The notes under the pieces were generated by a model that made no database searches, was not told where the DNA came from, and saw only the letters and a list, made by a program, of their open reading frames with translations. This document shows, piece by piece, positions 7,721 to 16,455 of a stretch of 64,000 bases of DNA; position 1 is the stretch's first letter, and the number at the start of each line of letters is the position of its first letter. Source of the DNA: Roseburia sp. (GTDB lineage Bacteria > Bacillota > Clostridia > Christensenellales > Pumilibacteraceae). Position numbers and translations under genes: made by a program. The stretch is from contig JAMPDA010000003.1 of NCBI GenBank assembly GCA_023665905.1, positions 37,716-101,715 on the forward strand. Direction: 5' to 3'.

Positions 7721-9376
7721 CTACATTCTTTCCGGCGCGCCTAAAAGGACAAGTCCGAGGCCGTATTTAAGAACGTCCGCGACGCGCTCTACGAGCGCAA
7801 GCCGCGCGGCTTGCGTTTCGCCGCCGCACATGATCCTGTCCGCATTGTAAAATCTGTTGAACGCCTGACATATCTTGACGAGCCGCCGCGACACAACGGA
7901 CGGCTCTTGCTTTATCGCGGCGGTGTACACGACGTCGTCGAAGTCCGCCAAAAGCTTGACTGTTTCGTACGCGTCGTCGTCCGTCAAAAGATCGTAGTCT
8001 ATCCCGTCCGCGCGCGCCGCGCCGCTCTTTGCGAGCACCGACCTGCACCGCGCGTGCGTGTACTGCACGTACGGACCCGTTTCACCGTCGAAGTTGATAG
8101 CGTCTGCAAGGCAGAAATTCTTGTCCTTCAGCCGCCCGTCGTACAGCGCGTCGAAAACGACCGCGCCTACGCCGACGCTTTCCGAAACATGCTTTTTATC
8201 CGCCAGATCGGGATTGCGCTCGTCTATTACGGACGCGGCTTTTTCCACCGCGGCGTCCAGCACGTCGTTCAAGTACAAAACGTTGCCGCGCCGAGTGGAC
8301 AGCGACAGCCCTTCCACGGAAACCATGCCGTAACTGACGTGCACCATGTCGCCGGCCCAGGGCTCGCCCAAAAGCTCCAACACTCTGAAAAGCTGCTTAA
8401 AGTGCAACGCCTGATGCGACGCGACCACGTACAGGCATTTATCGAAACCGTAATTTTCGTGACGATAGTACGCCGCCGCGAGATCGCGCGCAACGTACAG
8501 CGAAGCGCCGTCGCTGCGGCGAATAATGGCAGGCGGCATGCCGTCGGCGGAAAGATCGACTATCTCCGCGCCGTCGCTGACGGAAAGCAGGTTTTTTGCT
8601 TTCAGCTTTTCTTCCACCGCGCCGACCTTGTCCACATAAAAGCTTTCGCCGAGATAGCTGTCAAACTCGATATTCAGCCTTTTGTAAACCTTTTTCGCCT
8701 GTTCGAGCGTTATGGCTTTGAATTTTTCGAAAAGTCCAACGGCGTAAGCGTCGCCCTGTTCTATCTTCTTCGACCACTCGCGCGCCTCGGCGGCGAGCTT
8801 TTCGTCCTTTTCGGACTCGTTGTGATAGCGAACGTACAGATCGAGCAGTTCGTCGAGCCCGCGCGTTTCGAGCGCGCTTTCGCTTCCCCAGCGCTTGAAC
8901 GCCGAAATAAGCCCGCCGAACTGCGTTCCCCAATCGCCCAAATGATTGATCCCGACCGCCGTCGCGCCGAGCGCGCGATATATCTTATACAGCGAGCCGC
9001 CGATGACGGTCGTCATCAAATGCCCTATGTGGAAGGGCTTTGCGATATTGACCGACGAGTAATCTATGCACACGGTCTTGCCGGCGAGCGGCTTATACTC
9101 GCCGAGCGTTGTCGAGAACAGCTCGGCGACGCGCGCCTTGCGGTCTATGGTAAAATTGAGATAGCCGTTGAGCGCGGAAACGCTCATGCCCGAAACTTTC
9201 ACCGTCGCCGCCGCCTGCTCGGCTATAGCCGACGGGCTTTTGCGCAGTATTTTGGCGAACTTGAAGCACGGTATGCAAAAGTCGCAGAACGCGTCCGCCG
9301 CCGTCACATCGGACGGATCGAGCTGCGGCAGCGCTTCCGCCGCCGCTTCGTATATCGCTTTTTTATGATCGAACAT
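7721..9376 (-). CDS. argS: Arginyl-tRNA synthetase
   Basis: A class I aminoacyl-tRNA synthetase that charges tRNA-Arg. The HIGH signature appears as PFHIGHLMTT near residue 117, the KMSKS-type loop as LSLSTRRGN near residue 354, and the C-terminal anticodon-binding DALR domain covers the last 120 residues. The N-terminal Add-1 domain is present. The 551-residue length is normal. AGGTG sits seven bases before the ATG. Its neighbour upstream is ychF; both are conserved translation-related genes and each seems separately transcribed. Confidence 0.97.
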   Translation of the reverse strand: MFDHKKAIYEAAAEALPQLDPSDVTAADAFCDFCIPCFKFAKILRKSPSAIAEQAAATVKVSGMSVSALNGYLNFTIDRKARVAELFSTTLGEYKPLAGKTVCIDYSSVNIAKPFHIGHLMTTVIGGSLYKIYRALGATAVGINHLGDWGTQFGGLISAFKRWGSESALETRGLDELLDLYVRYHNESEKDEKLAAEAREWSKKIEQGDAYAVGLFEKFKAITLEQAKKVYKRLNIEFDSYLGESFYVDKVGAVEEKLKAKNLLSVSDGAEIVDLSADGMPPAIIRRSDGASLYVARDLAAAYYRHENYGFDKCLYVVASHQALHFKQLFRVLELLGEPWAGDMVHVSYGMVSVEGLSLSTRRGNVLYLNDVLDAAVEKAASVIDERNPDLADKKHVSESVGVGAVVFDALYDGRLKDKNFCLADAINFDGETGPYVQYTHARCRSVLAKSGAARADGIDYDLLTDDDAYETVKLLADFDDVVYTAAIKQEPSVVSRRLVKICQAFNRFYNADRIMCGGETQAARLALVERVADVLKYGLGLVLLGAPERM

Positions 9377-9447
9377 ATCAACACCTGTGCATATGCTGCA
9401 ATGTAGAAAACTTTGAGTTTTTCGCGGTCACGCGACAAAAATCGCCG

Positions 9448-10539
9448 TCACACGTTGAACTTGAACTCCACAACGTCGCCGTCGCGCATCACGTAATCTT
9501 TGCCCTCGCTGCGCAGTTTGCCGGCGGACTTGACGGCGGCGAGCGAGCCGCATGCCACGAGATCGTCGTACGACACGATCTCAGCGCGTATAAAGCCGCG
9601 CTCGAAATCGGAATGTATCTTGCCGGCGGCTTTGGGCGCGGTCGTGCCGCGCTCTATCGTCCAGGCGCGCACTTCCTTTTCCCCCGCCGTCAGATAGCTC
9701 ATAAGACCCAAAAGCTCGTAGCCCGAGGTGATTACACGCTCGAGTCCCGACTTTTTAAGTCCGAGCGCGTCGAGGTATTCCGCGCGTTCTTCCTTGGGCA
9801 ACAGGGATATTTCGTGCTCTACTTTTGCGCAGATATCTATTACCGCCGCGCCGTCCGCCTTTGCGTACTCGCGCACGGCGTCCACGTACTTATTGCTGCT
9901 CGCGCCGATATCGTCCTCGGAAATATTGGCGCAGTATATTATGGGCTTTGCGGACAGCAAAAACTGCCCGTCCACGGTGGCGAGCGTTTCGGCGTCCAGC
10001 CCGAGCGTGCGCAGCGACTTTCCTGCGTCTATACATTCGGTCATGCGCGTAAGGAGCTTCAGCGCTTCCGCCGCCTTGGGGTCGCCGCTTTTGACCGTCT
10101 TTTCAAACCGCGCGCGCCGCTTTTCTATGGACTCGAGATCGGCGAGCATAAGCTCCGTATTGATTATTTCCGCGTCGCGAACGGGATCGACGCTGTCCGA
10201 AACGTTGATTACGTTTTCGTCGTCGAAGCACCTAACGACCTCGATTATGGCGTCCACCTCGCGAATGTGCGACAAAAACTTATTTCCCAAGCCCTCGCCG
10301 TGGCTCGCGCCCTTTACAAGACCCGCGATATCAACGAACTCTATCACCGCCGGCACGACGCGCTTGGACGAATACATCTTTTCGAGGACGGCAAGCCGCT
10401 CGTCGGGAACAGCAACGACGCCCACGTTCGGCTCTATCGTGCAAAACGGATAGTTTGCGACTTCCGCACCCGCTTCCGTTATGGCATTGAACAACGTACT
10501 TTTGCCGACGTTCGGCAAGCCCACTACGCCTATCTTCAT
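9448..10539 (-). CDS. ychF: YchF-type ATPase/GTPase of the Obg superfamily
   Basis: A 363-residue P-loop protein that binds ribosomes and, in characterised members, hydrolyses ATP in preference to GTP. The P-loop is GLPNVGKST at residue 7, the switch region contains the DIAGLVKGASHGEGLGN block near residue 70, and the C-terminal TGS domain includes the RAWTIERGTTAPKAAGKIH motif followed by RGFIRAEIVSYDDL. A coiled-coil hairpin interrupts the G domain as in the family. GGAG lies eight bases before the ATG, and a TATAAT at 10558-10563 may be its -10 box. Confidence 0.97.
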   Translation of the reverse strand: MKIGVVGLPNVGKSTLFNAITEAGAEVANYPFCTIEPNVGVVAVPDERLAVLEKMYSSKRVVPAVIEFVDIAGLVKGASHGEGLGNKFLSHIREVDAIIEVVRCFDDENVINVSDSVDPVRDAEIINTELMLADLESIEKRRARFEKTVKSGDPKAAEALKLLTRMTECIDAGKSLRTLGLDAETLATVDGQFLLSAKPIIYCANISEDDIGASSNKYVDAVREYAKADGAAVIDICAKVEHEISLLPKEERAEYLDALGLKKSGLERVITSGYELLGLMSYLTAGEKEVRAWTIERGTTAPKAAGKIHSDFERGFIRAEIVSYDDLVACGSLAAVKSAGKLRSEGKDYVMRDGDVVEFKFNV

Positions 10540-10663
10540 ATAACAAACTCCGAATTGATTATACTCATATTCTACACCCGATCGACGCCGCTGTCAAGCA
10601 AAGCGCGCGGCGACCCGATACGCGGTGAAAAACAGCGATGTTTTTCCGCTCCGCCGTGCGGCT

Positions 10664-12673
10664 TCACGCGAGCCGAAAGTCCACCCTGTCGCCCTCGACT
10701 TTTTCCACGACTATCCTGACAGCATTGCCGAGCGAGTATCGCGCCCTGCCGCAGGTTATGCAAAGGCGCTTACTGTCGAACGCCGCGGCGGGCGGAAGCG
10801 TGCTCATGCGCACCAGCCCTTCCGCCGAGTTTTCGAGCTCGACGAAAAAGCCGAAATCGGTGACGGAGCTTATAACGCCGTCGAACGTTTCGCCTATACG
10901 GTGCGACATGTATTCCGCTTTTTTGCAGTCGTCCGTTTTGCGCTCGCACTCCTGCGCGACGCGCTCCGCCTTGGAACTTTTGAACGCTGCGGCGGCGGTA
11001 AAGTCCGCGTACTTTTTTGCGGCCGACGCGCCGCCGCGCAGATACGCCTTTATTATACGGTGCACGGCAAGGTCGGGATAGCGACGAATGGGCGACGTGA
11101 AGTGACAGTAGTATTTTTCGGCGAGCCCGAAGTGTCCGTCGTTTTTGGGCTCGTACGTCGCCTTTGCCATTGCGCGAAGCGCGACGCGAGCGACACCGCC
11201 GGATACGGATTTATCCAGGCTCGCCAACAGCTCCGCTATCTGTTTGGGCGCAGGGTCGAGCGGACACTGCGACTTTATTCCTACGGCGTCGAGATATTCG
11301 TTGAGCGTCTGCAACTTTTCCGTCGGCGGCTTTTCGTGCACGCGATACACAAACGGTATTTTCGCCTTTTCGAACTTTTCCGCGACGGCGCAGTTTGCGA
11401 GTATCATGAACTCCTCGATAAGCGAGTGCGCGAGCAGTCGCGGCTTTTTGCGTATATCCTTTACGTGCCCGACTTCGTCGAACTCTATCTCCGTTTCGGT
11501 CAAGTCGAAGTCGATAGCGCCGCGCTGTTTGCGCAACGCCGCGCGCTTTTCCGTCAGCTCTTTCATCAGCTCGAGCGACGGAACGAGCCGCGCATATCTG
11601 CGGCGAAGCTCGGCGTCGCCGTCCAATATCGCCTGAACGCCCGTGTACGTCATGCGCGCCACAGAGCGAATAACACCCTCGCACACCTCATACGAGCGCA
11701 CTTTGCCGCTTCCGTCGATATCGAGTATGACGGCAAGCACGAGCCTGTCCTCGCCCTCGTTGAGCGAGCACAGCCCGTTGGAAAGGCGTTCGGGCAGCAT
11801 GGGTATCACTCTGTCCGCAAGATACACGCTCGTGCCGCGAAGCAGCGCCTCCCTGTCGAGCGGCGACGATTCCGTCACGTACTCGGCGACGTCGGCGATA
11901 TATACGCCCAAGCGATAGCCGTCGTCCGTCTTTTCTATGGAAACCGCGTCGTCGAAATCCTTTGAGTCGCTCCCGTCCACCGTGAAAACGGTGTCGCCGC
12001 GGAAGTCGCGACGTCCGCGGATATCGGACGCGTCTATCTCGTCGGGAAAAGCGTTCGCCTGTTCCAGAACGTCGCGCGGAAACTCCGTGCGCAGCCCGTG
12101 CGACGCTATAACGCTCTTTACGTCCATGCCTATCTCGTCGAACCGTCCGAGCACGGCGAGAACGCGCGCCCTGTCGCACTCCCCGTCCGTGTCGAGCGCG
12201 ACGACTACCTTGTCGTGCTCGCTCGCGCCGCCGAGCGCAACTATCTCGAGTTTTTCGCCGTAGTGCCGATCGTCGGGAACGGCAAAATACGCGTTGTCGT
12301 TATAAACGACCGTCGCGACAATGCTCATCGGGCTTTGCTCGACCGTTTCCACCACACGGCCCTCGCGCTTATGCCTGCCGCCGCGACCCGAGCCGCGCTC
12401 GAACACGGCAACGCGCACCGTATCGCCGTGCCGCGCGCCGTTGAGGTCGCCGCCGCCGATAAAAATATCGCCGTCGCCGTCCGCCACAAAACCGAACCGA
12501 CCGCCCTTGCAGTCGAGTACGCCCGTCACGGTGCGACCGGATCGCGCGGACTTAAACGCGCCTTTTGTCGCCGACTTTTTGCCGTTGCGCTTTTTTGAGC
12601 CGGCGCGCTTGACTATCACGTCGCCGCTTTTTGTTTTTATATTGCGTTTGTTTTTATTTTTCTTATTCGACAT
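10664..12673 (-). CDS. rnr: Ribonuclease R
   Basis: A processive 3'-5' exoribonuclease of the RNB family that degrades structured RNA. In order: a lysine-rich N-terminal extension (about residues 1-40), cold-shock-type RNA-binding domains, the RNB catalytic domain with the metal-binding DSKDFDDAVS motif near residue 232 and HFTSPIRRYPDL near residue 535, and a C-terminal S1 domain (GVISSVTDFGFFVELENSAEG). At 669 residues it is slightly short for RNase R because the N-terminal helix-turn-helix region is missing. AGGGG lies seven bases before the ATG. In many Bacillota rnr follows secG, as here, though a terminator separates them. Confidence 0.96.
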   Translation of the reverse strand: MSNKKNKNKRNIKTKSGDVIVKRAGSKKRNGKKSATKGAFKSARSGRTVTGVLDCKGGRFGFVADGDGDIFIGGGDLNGARHGDTVRVAVFERGSGRGGRHKREGRVVETVEQSPMSIVATVVYNDNAYFAVPDDRHYGEKLEIVALGGASEHDKVVVALDTDGECDRARVLAVLGRFDEIGMDVKSVIASHGLRTEFPRDVLEQANAFPDEIDASDIRGRRDFRGDTVFTVDGSDSKDFDDAVSIEKTDDGYRLGVYIADVAEYVTESSPLDREALLRGTSVYLADRVIPMLPERLSNGLCSLNEGEDRLVLAVILDIDGSGKVRSYEVCEGVIRSVARMTYTGVQAILDGDAELRRRYARLVPSLELMKELTEKRAALRKQRGAIDFDLTETEIEFDEVGHVKDIRKKPRLLAHSLIEEFMILANCAVAEKFEKAKIPFVYRVHEKPPTEKLQTLNEYLDAVGIKSQCPLDPAPKQIAELLASLDKSVSGGVARVALRAMAKATYEPKNDGHFGLAEKYYCHFTSPIRRYPDLAVHRIIKAYLRGGASAAKKYADFTAAAAFKSSKAERVAQECERKTDDCKKAEYMSHRIGETFDGVISSVTDFGFFVELENSAEGLVRMSTLPPAAAFDSKRLCITCGRARYSLGNAVRIVVEKVEGDRVDFRLA

Positions 12674-12702
12674 ATGTATCCCCTAAACCGAAACCGTGCG
12701 CA

Positions 12703-12729
12703 CAAAAAAAAGAACCGATTGCTCGGTTC
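12703..12729 (-). terminator. Terminator after secG
   Basis: Arms GAACCG (12712-12717) and CGGTTC (12724-12729) form a stem that on the minus strand runs into eight T residues. It lies between the secG stop and the rnr start. Confidence 0.85.
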
Positions 12730-12735
12730 CCCATG

Positions 12736-13026
12736 CTATCCACGGTAGATAAGAAGCGTAACGAAGAACAAGATCGCAAGCACGCCCTCGACTATGCCGA
12801 GTATGACCGTGATCTTCTTCATTACCGACTCGAGCGATTTGGACTTGTCTTTGGAATAAAAGGTGTCGCGCGCGCCGCTCAGTGCGCCCATACCGGACGA
12901 CGACGACGGCTGAAACATTATGACGACCACGAGCGCAAGCCCTATAAGCACCATGAGCGCTATTATTACTATTCGGATTATCGGAAAGGAATCCGACACC
13001 CAACCTGCAACCGATAAAAATGTCAT
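12736..13026 (-). CDS. secG: Protein translocase subunit SecG
   Basis: A 96-residue protein with two transmembrane helices, at about residues 15-36 and 73-93, linked by a cytoplasmic loop containing the conserved QPSSSSGMGALSGA motif. SecG stimulates the SecYE channel. It has GGAG nine bases before the ATG. The loop is followed by a charged segment (DKSKSLESVMKK) that is a little longer than in many SecG proteins. The upstream region carries the first copy of the multi-hairpin repeat, whose end places a TATAAT (13066-13071) close to the gene. Confidence 0.93.
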   Translation of the reverse strand: MTFLSVAGWVSDSFPIIRIVIIALMVLIGLALVVVIMFQPSSSSGMGALSGARDTFYSKDKSKSLESVMKKITVILGIVEGVLAILFFVTLLIYRG

Positions 13027-13060
13027 TACAGTAACTCCGTATAAAACAGTATTAATAAAT

Positions 13061-13265
13061 TAGGTATTATACCCCAGGGCAAGCCCTGGACCCGCACGGC
13101 AACCGAATGTTGCACGAAACATTGCTTACGTTCTCGCTTGTGGTTGCGTGTATGCTTGCCCTGGAGCACCCTACGGGTGTTCCGCTAGCCACGCGGCGGG
13201 TATCACACCTAATTTGTCGACGTCGCAAATTTGCCCTTGCAAGCAAGCAAATTTACTCCTCGAAT
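13061..13265 (+). repeat. Multi-hairpin repeat, copy 1
   Basis: About 205 bases almost identical to segments at 33393-33606 (opposite orientation) and 35372-35597. It begins TTAGGTATTATACC and ends near CTCCTCGAAT. It contains several perfect hairpins, including CCAGGGC/GCCCTGG and CACCC/GGGTG, and no convincing reading frame. It lies directly upstream of secG, and its end carries a TATAAT on the minus strand. Confidence 0.9.
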
Positions 13266-13384
13266 GATTATATCACACGCAAAATAATTGCGCAAGCGTT
13301 TTTACGCGTTTATTGCGAGAAAATTCATCTCGGTTGGCAAGGCGCCGACGCACATAATCAATCAGTCTATAATCGGAAACCGTC

Positions 13385-13640
13385 GCCGCGGCGGCGTAGG
13401 CGCGCGTCAGACGGGCAAGCAGCCAAATGCTGCGCGACGCTGGGTTTGCTACTCACATCAATATTGCGTCGCAACAGTCACGGGTCAACCTGTGGTTGCC
13501 GACGGGAGTGTACATGGACGTACATGACCAAGGCGCCGAGCCAAACGTAGCCCGTATACTTCGTGAGCTACGGCGCGAAATTGCCTGCGCAAGCGCGCAA
13601 TTATCGCTTGTAGCTAAGCACGCGATGCATCCGCCGCCGC
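13385..13640. ncRNA. Candidate structured RNA, family unknown
   Basis: This gene-free stretch between secG and spoVG has many nested complementary segments. GCGGCGGCG (13388-13396) can close on the run at 13631-13639. Inside are AGCTAC/GTAGCT (13567-13572, 13610-13615), AATTGC/GCAATT around GCGC-AA-GCGC (13579-13602), GTAGC/GCTAC (13547-13551, 13567-13571), GCAGC/GCTGC near 13419-13432, TTGCG/CGCAA (13464-13474) and CAACC/GGTTG. The two partners of GCTAC imply alternative folds. I looked for tmRNA, RNase P, SRP RNA and tRNA signatures and found none. The transcribed strand is not known; it may be the 3' part of the spoVG transcript. Confidence 0.4.
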
Positions 13641-13719
13641 AAAAAAATAGCATATAAGAGCAGCCGACCGTTTACGTTCGGATAGCGGCGCATGTATCGA
13701 TAACAATGGGAACTTTATG

Positions 13720-13998
13720 TCAAGATTGTGGAGCAGAGGCGCGTTCGAGTTCTTCGTTGTATTTATCGATCACGAGTTTTGCGATATAGTCGCGCGTTTC
13801 GTTGTTTATGGGATGCGCGATATCGCGATATTCGCCCGTATGGATACGCTTGTTGGGCATAGCCAAAAACAACCCGTCGTCGTTTTCCACGACGCGCAGG
13901 TCATGCACGACAAAACAGCCGTCGATAGTGACGGACGCCGCCGCTTTGAGCCTGCCGGGGTCTTTTACGAGACGCAATCTTACCTCGGTGATTTCCAC
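13720..13998 (-). CDS. spoVG: SpoVG family regulatory protein
   Basis: A 92-residue protein matching SpoVG along its whole length: MEITEVRLRLV at the start, then LKAAASVTIDGCFVVHDLRV and the FLAMPNKR block. SpoVG is a small nucleic-acid-binding regulator first known for a role in sporulation septation; it also occurs in non-sporulating Bacillota and has been shown to bind DNA and RNA. The start is GTG at 13998, supported by a near-perfect AGGAGG six bases upstream. The gene is monocistronic here, with the candidate RNA region beyond its stop. Confidence 0.95.
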   Translation of the reverse strand: MEITEVRLRLVKDPGRLKAAASVTIDGCFVVHDLRVVENDDGLFLAMPNKRIHTGEYRDIAHPINNETRDYIAKLVIDKYNEELERASAPQS

Positions 13999-14024
13999 AA
14001 CTTTCCTCCTATAGTATTTTTGTA

Positions 14025-14053
14025 TATATATTGTAACACACGGGAGCGGTCAA
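14025..14053 (-). promoter_or_regulatory. Promoter of spoVG
   Basis: TTGACC (14048-14053) and TATATA (14025-14030) are 17 bases apart on the minus strand, about 27 bases before the GTG start. Confidence 0.6.
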
Positions 14054-14187
14054 AATCAATAGGTTTGCCAAAAAATTTTGCCGCGGCGGAAAATCACGCG
14101 GGCAATGCGCACGCGCGAACGCCGAAAAAGCCTGTATACACACTGCGTTCAATCACACACAAACGCCGCCGCGCATAATAAATTGTT

Positions 14188-15447
14188 ATGAAAATTCATT
14201 TCGTCGGAAATCTCGGCGTGTCTATGCGCGCGCTGGCGGCGCTGGCGGCGGCGCGCGGCCACACCGTAACGGGATCGGACAGAGCGAGCGGCGGACACGA
14301 CGGAGACAACGTAGTCGGTTGCGATCTTATCGTGTACACCAACGCCGTGCCGCAGGACAACGAGGAGCTCGTAATGGCGCGCGCCCTCGGCATACCCACG
14401 GTGGAACGCGCGACGTATCTCGGCGAGCTGTCCAAAACGTACGGCTCGGTGATAGCCGTCGCAGGCTGTCACGGCAAGAGCACGACGACCGCCATGCTCG
14501 GCGCGGCGTTTTCCGACAGGAACCCGACAGTCCACGTCGGCGTGGACGGCGGATCGCGCGTCGGCTCGCAGCGATACTTCATAACGGAGGCGTGCGAATA
14601 CAAAGAGAGCTTTTTGCAGCTCAAGCCGGACGTAGGGATCGTGCTCAACGTGCAGTACGACCACCCCGACTATTATCGCGACGACGCGCAGCTTATAGGC
14701 GCATATAAGAAATTCTGCGCCCGTTGCAAAGCAGTGCTCGTAAACGGCGACGATCCGCTCTGCGAAGGGCTTAAGGGCGACGCCATCACATTCGGGCTGA
14801 GCGAAACTTGCAAGTACCGCGCGACGAATATTCGCGCCGAAAACGGCTGCTACGGCTTCGACTATTACGGAAGCCGCAGGGCGAAAATAACGCTGTCCGT
14901 CGCAGGCAGGCACAACGTGTACAACGCGCTCGCCACGCTCGCCGCCGCCGACATGTGCGGCGTCGGAATTGCGGAAAGCGCGCGCGGGCTGTCCGGCTTT
15001 TACGGCATACCGCGACGGTTCGAGCGCAAAGGCATTGCGTTCGGCAAGACCGTCCTCACCGACTACGCGCACCACCCCACCGAGATAGAAGCGACTATCG
15101 CCACCGCGCGCGAGATGTTCCCGTCGGTCGCCGTGGTGTTTCAGCCGCACACCTACTCGCGCACCGAAAGCCTCATGGACGGCTTTGTCGGCGCGCTTGC
15201 AAAAGCGGACACGGTCGTGCTCGCGCCCATATTCTCCGCGCGCGAAAAGCCCAACGGACTGTCGTCGCACACGCTGTGCCGAAAGCTGCTCGAAAAGACC
15301 GAACGCGCGTACTGCTTCGATACTTTTGTCGAAATCGTCGAGTACTGCAAAAAAATCGACACAAAGGCGCTAATATTCATGGGCGCGGGCGATATAGATA
15401 AAGCCGCCGAGCTGTTCATAAACTCCGACGAATACAATATTTATTAA
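14188..15447 (+). CDS. murC: UDP-N-acetylmuramate--L-alanine ligase
   Basis: MurC adds the first amino acid, L-alanine, to UDP-MurNAc in peptidoglycan synthesis, using ATP in the cytoplasm. The 419-residue protein shows the N-terminal Rossmann motif (FVGNLGVSMRALA), the ATP-binding CHGKSTTT near residue 94, the ITEACEYKESF block and the DYAHHPTEI motif in the C-terminal domain. The glycine-rich loop reads GNLGVSM in place of the common GIGGxGM. There is no Shine-Dalgarno sequence; CATAAT lies eight bases before the ATG, so translation may be leaderless. It stands alone, not in the usual division and cell wall cluster. Confidence 0.92.
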   Translation: MKIHFVGNLGVSMRALAALAAARGHTVTGSDRASGGHDGDNVVGCDLIVYTNAVPQDNEELVMARALGIPTVERATYLGELSKTYGSVIAVAGCHGKSTTTAMLGAAFSDRNPTVHVGVDGGSRVGSQRYFITEACEYKESFLQLKPDVGIVLNVQYDHPDYYRDDAQLIGAYKKFCARCKAVLVNGDDPLCEGLKGDAITFGLSETCKYRATNIRAENGCYGFDYYGSRRAKITLSVAGRHNVYNALATLAAADMCGVGIAESARGLSGFYGIPRRFERKGIAFGKTVLTDYAHHPTEIEATIATAREMFPSVAVVFQPHTYSRTESLMDGFVGALAKADTVVLAPIFSAREKPNGLSSHTLCRKLLEKTERAYCFDTFVEIVEYCKKIDTKALIFMGAGDIDKAAELFINSDEYNIY

Positions 15448-15450
15448 ACT

Positions 15451-15474
15451 AAAAACGCCGCTGTCTGCGGCGTT
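15451..15474 (-). terminator. Terminator for the 98-residue membrane protein gene
   Basis: Arms AACGCCGC (15454-15461) and GCGGCGTT (15467-15474) are followed on the minus strand by TTTTT. It lies between the convergent murC and the small membrane protein gene and might also slow the murC transcript. Confidence 0.8.
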
Positions 15475-15502
15475 CACTGTGCGATACTGTTTTATATGCC
15501 GA

Positions 15503-15799
15503 CTATATGCCTGCGGAAACGTCGGTATAGATCATGAACACGGCGACGGCGACCACTATGCAGGCAAAGATAACGGCGGCGACGACGTTGCGCTTGAGCG
15601 TAAATTCTATACCGGCGCAAAACACAGTCGCGAGCGTGCAGTAATTGCGCGCCTGACCTATGCTGAGCGCGGTAGCCGCCGGAATAATGCCGCCGAGCGC
15701 GTTGTTTAAATATACAATTAACATCAGCACGAGCGTCGCCATTCCGAACAAGCCCGTAAAGATGTTTATGATCTTGTTTAACAGTCTTCCCGCTATCAT
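15503..15799 (-). CDS. Small membrane protein, unknown function
   Basis: A 98-residue protein with three likely membrane helices (about residues 8-30, 35-60 and 69-92). The gene has a textbook GGAG ribosome binding site six bases before the ATG, its own consensus promoter and a terminator, so it is real and monocistronic. It is convergent with murC. The arrangement resembles many uncharacterised clostridial membrane proteins; nothing in the sequence points to a substrate or partner. Confidence 0.75.
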   Translation of the reverse strand: MIAGRLLNKIINIFTGLFGMATLVLMLIVYLNNALGGIIPAATALSIGQARNYCTLATVFCAGIEFTLKRNVVAAVIFACIVVAVAVFMIYTDVSAGI

Positions 15800-15845
15800 G
15801 ATATCTCCTTTAACGCACGCTTGCCTTTAGCAACGTTACGCCCGA

Positions 15846-15875
15846 ATTATACAGCCGCGAAAAAGCGTTTGTCAA
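15846..15875 (-). promoter_or_regulatory. Promoter of the 98-residue membrane protein gene
   Basis: TTGACA (15870-15875) and TATAAT (15846-15851) on the minus strand, 18 bases apart, about 40 bases before the start codon. Confidence 0.85.
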
Positions 15876-15923
15876 CCCGTAAAACGCCCTTACGGCAACA
15901 TTTAATGGTATTCTAATGCTGCT

Positions 15924-16454
15924 CTAATCTGCGCTCCCCTCGCGCGTTTTGTCCGCATTTTTACGCCGCGCCTTAAAAAATTCGCGTATCGGCATTAAAC
16001 ATTCGTCTTCCGAAACGCCGCCGACTACTTCCGCGCGGTGATTGAGCTTGTCGCACTCCGCGATATTGAGCGCGCTGCCGCATGCGCCAAAACGCATATC
16101 GAACGCGCCGAAAACGACGCGGCGTATGCGCGAGTACACTATCGCGCCGGCGCACATGACGCACGGCTCGAGCGTGACAAAAAGCTCACAGTCGGAAAGA
16201 TTCCACCGCCCGAGCTTTCGCGCCGCATCGCGGACGGCGACTATCTCCGCGTGCGCCGTCGGATCGCAGTCGGTTTCGCGGCGGTTCACGCCCTCGCCCA
16301 CGATCTCGTCGCCGCACACGACAACGGCGGCGACGGGCACCTCACAGCTCGGGCAGTCCTTGAGCCGCAAAAGCGCCTCGCCCATAAACTTCGCGTCGCG
16401 CGTTTCTTTATCTTCGGCGCGCGCCGCTTCGGTATTTTTCGGTCGGTCTTTCAT
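15924..16454 (-). CDS. tadA: tRNA-specific adenosine deaminase
   Basis: TadA converts the wobble adenosine of tRNA-Arg(ACG) to inosine. The zinc-binding deaminase motifs are both present: HAEIVAV near residue 69, with the proton-shuttle Glu, and PCVMCAGAI near residue 97. An N-terminal extension of about 20 charged residues precedes the normal start of the fold, and the C-terminal tail is basic; the 176-residue length is at the high end for TadA. The start codon sits two bases past the stop of the M14 carboxypeptidase gene, whose last codons provide the GAGG ribosome binding site, so the two are translationally coupled. Confidence 0.95.
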   Translation of the reverse strand: MKDRPKNTEAARAEDKETRDAKFMGEALLRLKDCPSCEVPVAAVVVCGDEIVGEGVNRRETDCDPTAHAEIVAVRDAARKLGRWNLSDCELFVTLEPCVMCAGAIVYSRIRRVVFGAFDMRFGACGSALNIAECDKLNHRAEVVGGVSEDECLMPIREFFKARRKNADKTREGSAD

Positions 16455-16455
16455 A

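Noticed and set aside
13288..13657. Open frames of 66-79 codons between secG and spoVG
   Set aside because: No ribosome binding sites, no family likeness, frames overlap on both strands and the region is better explained as hairpin-rich non-coding sequence.
13320..13700. tmRNA, RNase P RNA or SRP RNA in the spoVG-secG gap
   Set aside because: I searched by eye for the conserved ends and cores of each (T-arm with CCA end, GAGGAAAGTCC core, GGAAGGAAGCAGC loop) and found none on either strand.
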